Source of the DNA: JAJPXC01 sp964562375
Lineage (GTDB): Bacteria; Bacteroidota; Bacteroidia; Bacteroidales; Muribaculaceae
DNA: 64,000 nt
NCBI GenBank assembly: GCA_964562375.1
Contig: CAZLSW010000004.1
Location: 1 to 64,000 of the forward strand
Direction: 5' to 3'
Shown: positions 62,763 to 64,000 of the stretch, piece after piece
How the letters are laid out: every line of letters begins with the position of its first letter
Numbering within the stretch: position 1 is the stretch's first letter
Position numbers and translations under genes: made by a program
Notes under the pieces: model-generated
What the model saw: only the letters and a program-made list of their open reading frames with translations
What the model was told of the DNA's origin: nothing
The model's database searches: none

Positions 62763-63761
62763 ATGTGGTTAACTAACTCATCTATAGGACGAAAGCTCGT
62801 GATGTCGGTGACCGGAGCTTTCCTTGTCCTATTTGTAACGTTTCACTGCCTGATGAACGGTGTGGCATTGTTCTGGCCCGCGGCCTACAATGTCGTTTGC
62901 GAGTTTCTGGGTGCCAACTGGTATGCCTTGATCGGCACGATGATCCTGGCCCTGGGCTTCCTGCTCCACATCGTTTACGCTTGCTGGCTGACGCTGCAGA
63001 ACCGCCGCGCCCGCGGTAACGACCGCTACGCAGTCACCTCCAAGCCCAAGCAGGTAGAGTGGTCGTCCAAGAACATGCTCGTGCTCGGCGTGGTTATCCT
63101 CGCCTTCCTCGTGGTTCACTTGATCCAGTTCTGGGCCAAGATGCAGCTCCAGGAGATACGCGGCGAGATGTACGTCGACGCCTTCAACACCCCCGTGCCC
63201 CCGGCTGCCGGCACATGGTTCCTCCAGATCGCCTTCGGCCAGTGGTGGACCCTCTTGATCTACTGCATTGGGTTCGTCGCCCTCTGGTTCCACATGACCC
63301 ACGGCTTCTGGTCGATGTTCCAGAGCTGCGGCTGGAACGGTCACGTATGGATGGATCGCCTTAAGACCATCGGCAATTGGTGGACCACGATCGTGATCGC
63401 CCTGTTCCTCGCCGAGGCCATCGTGTTCACCGTGCAGGCCCACCGCGAGGCTTACACCAAGTGCCCGGCCCTCCAGGTGCAGTACCAGGAGATGATGATT
63501 GAGCACCAGAACGGCCTTACCGTAGGCGAGCCCGTGCCAGGCCTCCCCGGCCAGCCCGGCGTTCCTCCCTGTCAAGGACCCCGTTGCCACAAGGGTGGTC
63601 CCAAAGGCCAGTGCCCCCAAGGCGCTCCCCAAGGCCAGTGCCCCCAGAACGGCCCCGCTTGCGGCCAGCCCGCTCCCGGCCAGTGCCCTCCCCAGGGATG
63701 TCCCCAATGCCCTCCTCCAGCTCCCGGCGAGCAACCCCAACCTCAACCCGCTAACGAATAA
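62763..63761 (+). CDS. sdhC: Succinate dehydrogenase/fumarate reductase cytochrome b subunit with Cys/Pro-rich tail
   Basis: A 332-residue membrane anchor of the succinate:quinone oxidoreductase (cytochrome b558 type, fused single subunit). It begins WLTNSSIGRKLVMSVTGAFL and has five hydrophobic segments (about 14-36, 57-80, 103-125, 155-180, 205-230). Histidines within the segments (FVTFHCLMN, FLLHIVYA, LVVHLIQF, LWFHMTHGFW) are candidate haem b ligands. The usual family length is about 230 residues. Here a tail of roughly 75-80 residues follows (GLPGQPGVPPCQGPRCHKGG and onward) with eight cysteines and many Pro, Gln and Gly. The tail is encoded in the same frame with the same GC-rich codons and ends 14 bases before sdhA. 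Confidence 0.92.
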   Translation: MWLTNSSIGRKLVMSVTGAFLVLFVTFHCLMNGVALFWPAAYNVVCEFLGANWYALIGTMILALGFLLHIVYACWLTLQNRRARGNDRYAVTSKPKQVEWSSKNMLVLGVVILAFLVVHLIQFWAKMQLQEIRGEMYVDAFNTPVPPAAGTWFLQIAFGQWWTLLIYCIGFVALWFHMTHGFWSMFQSCGWNGHVWMDRLKTIGNWWTTIVIALFLAEAIVFTVQAHREAYTKCPALQVQYQEMMIEHQNGLTVGEPVPGLPGQPGVPPCQGPRCHKGGPKGQCPQGAPQGQCPQNGPACGQPAPGQCPPQGCPQCPPPAPGEQPQPQPANE

Positions 63762-63775
63762 TCCACTTTCACGAT

Positions 63776-64000
63776 ATGGCAGACATTAAAAAGCTCGAGG
63801 GGATGATCGACTCAACCCCTATCATGAAGGATTACGCCGACATCGAATCCTCCAAGCTTCCCGAATATCAGATCGACTCAAAGATCCCCGAAGGTCCGCT
63901 CGCTCAAAAGTGGACCAACTATAAAGCCCATCAGAAGCTCGTCAACCCCGCCAACAAGCGCAACCTCGACGTGATCGTCGTGGGCACCGGCCTGGCAGGC
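63776..64000 (+). CDS. sdhA: Succinate dehydrogenase/fumarate reductase flavoprotein subunit (5' part)
   Basis: The first 75 codons are in the window; the gene runs off the right edge. It starts MADIKKLEGMIDSTPIMKDY and reaches the dinucleotide-binding start of the FAD domain, LDVIVVGTGLAG. The N-terminal extension before the Rossmann loop, containing PEGPLAQKWTNYKAHQKLVN, is the form found in Bacteroidetes SdhA/FrdA. It follows sdhC by 14 bases, and the iron-sulfur subunit is expected next. The complex links succinate/fumarate chemistry to the quinone pool, acting as fumarate reductase in anaerobic Bacteroidales. Confidence 0.93.
   Translation, partial: MADIKKLEGMIDSTPIMKDYADIESSKLPEYQIDSKIPEGPLAQKWTNYKAHQKLVNPANKRNLDVIVVGTGLAG

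Noticed and set aside
62660..62776. 38-codon frame (MSQFQQWRGS...) overlapping the sdhC start
   Set aside because: Composition is ordinary non-coding AT-rich sequence and the overlap with sdhC is out of frame. A leader peptide cannot be excluded, but nothing supports it.

Overview
The window looks like chromosome from an anaerobic member of the Bacteroidales, possibly Muribaculaceae-like (family placement is inference). Three things point there. Promoters repeatedly match the Bacteroidetes consensus TTTG-N19/20-TAnnTTTG. There is an Mfa/Fim-type fimbrillin locus with DUF3575 and DUF5119 partners, and several secreted proteins end in type IX secretion (T9SS)-like sorting tails. The argR-acyltransferase-argG-argC, rimP-nusA-infB and cytochrome b-type succinate dehydrogenase clusters have the layout usual for this order. 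Core genes are GC-rich at third codon positions; several accessory genes (DUF262 protein, SNF2/Hsp70 pair, hsdS recognition domains, four-helix-bundle gene) are visibly more AT-rich.

Region 1 (about 0.4-15.8 kb) is a defence island. It holds an unknown protein with a probable C-terminal frameshift, the wreckage of a DUF1848-type radical SAM gene, and a GmrSD-like DUF262/HNH nuclease. Divergent from that nuclease is a two-gene operon joining a SNF2/RapA-like helicase to an Hsp70/actin-fold ATPase. Converging on it is a type I restriction-modification operon, hsdM - DUF1016 nuclease - hsdS - hsdR, in which all three junctions are 4-bp ATGA overlaps.

Region 2 (16.0-38.8 kb) is a surface fimbria/adhesin locus read on the minus strand: DUF3575/OmpA-like protein, DUF5119 lipoprotein (frameshifted), three fimbrillin-like lipoproteins, then an enormous glycine-rich repeat protein. 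The giant protein is one continuous frame of about 5,370 codons interrupted by a single in-frame TGA, which separates its signal peptide (N-terminal 3,298 aa) from its sorting domain (C-terminal 2,067 aa).

Region 3 (39.5-54.4 kb) is mostly housekeeping: arginine biosynthesis (argR, GNAT, argG, argC), a secreted GHL10/DUF187 glycoside hydrolase, folK, infB, nusA, rimP, queF, an Lrp/AsnC regulator and divergent metY. metY ends inside a 61-bp palindrome.

Region 4 (54.4-64 kb) carries a four-helix-bundle gene flanked by imperfect inverted repeats, two DUF4143 AAA ATPases, a T9SS cargo protein, an unrecognised exported protein, and the start of the succinate dehydrogenase/fumarate reductase operon, whose cytochrome b has an unusual Cys/Pro/Gln-rich tail.

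Scattered through the intergenic spaces are five copies of a roughly 210-bp MITE-like element with terminal inverted repeats, a second short inverted-repeat family next to it, and several GC-rich palindromic or tandem repeats. One MITE-like copy lies between a consensus promoter and the ATPase gene it should drive, so it is probably transcribed as a leader.
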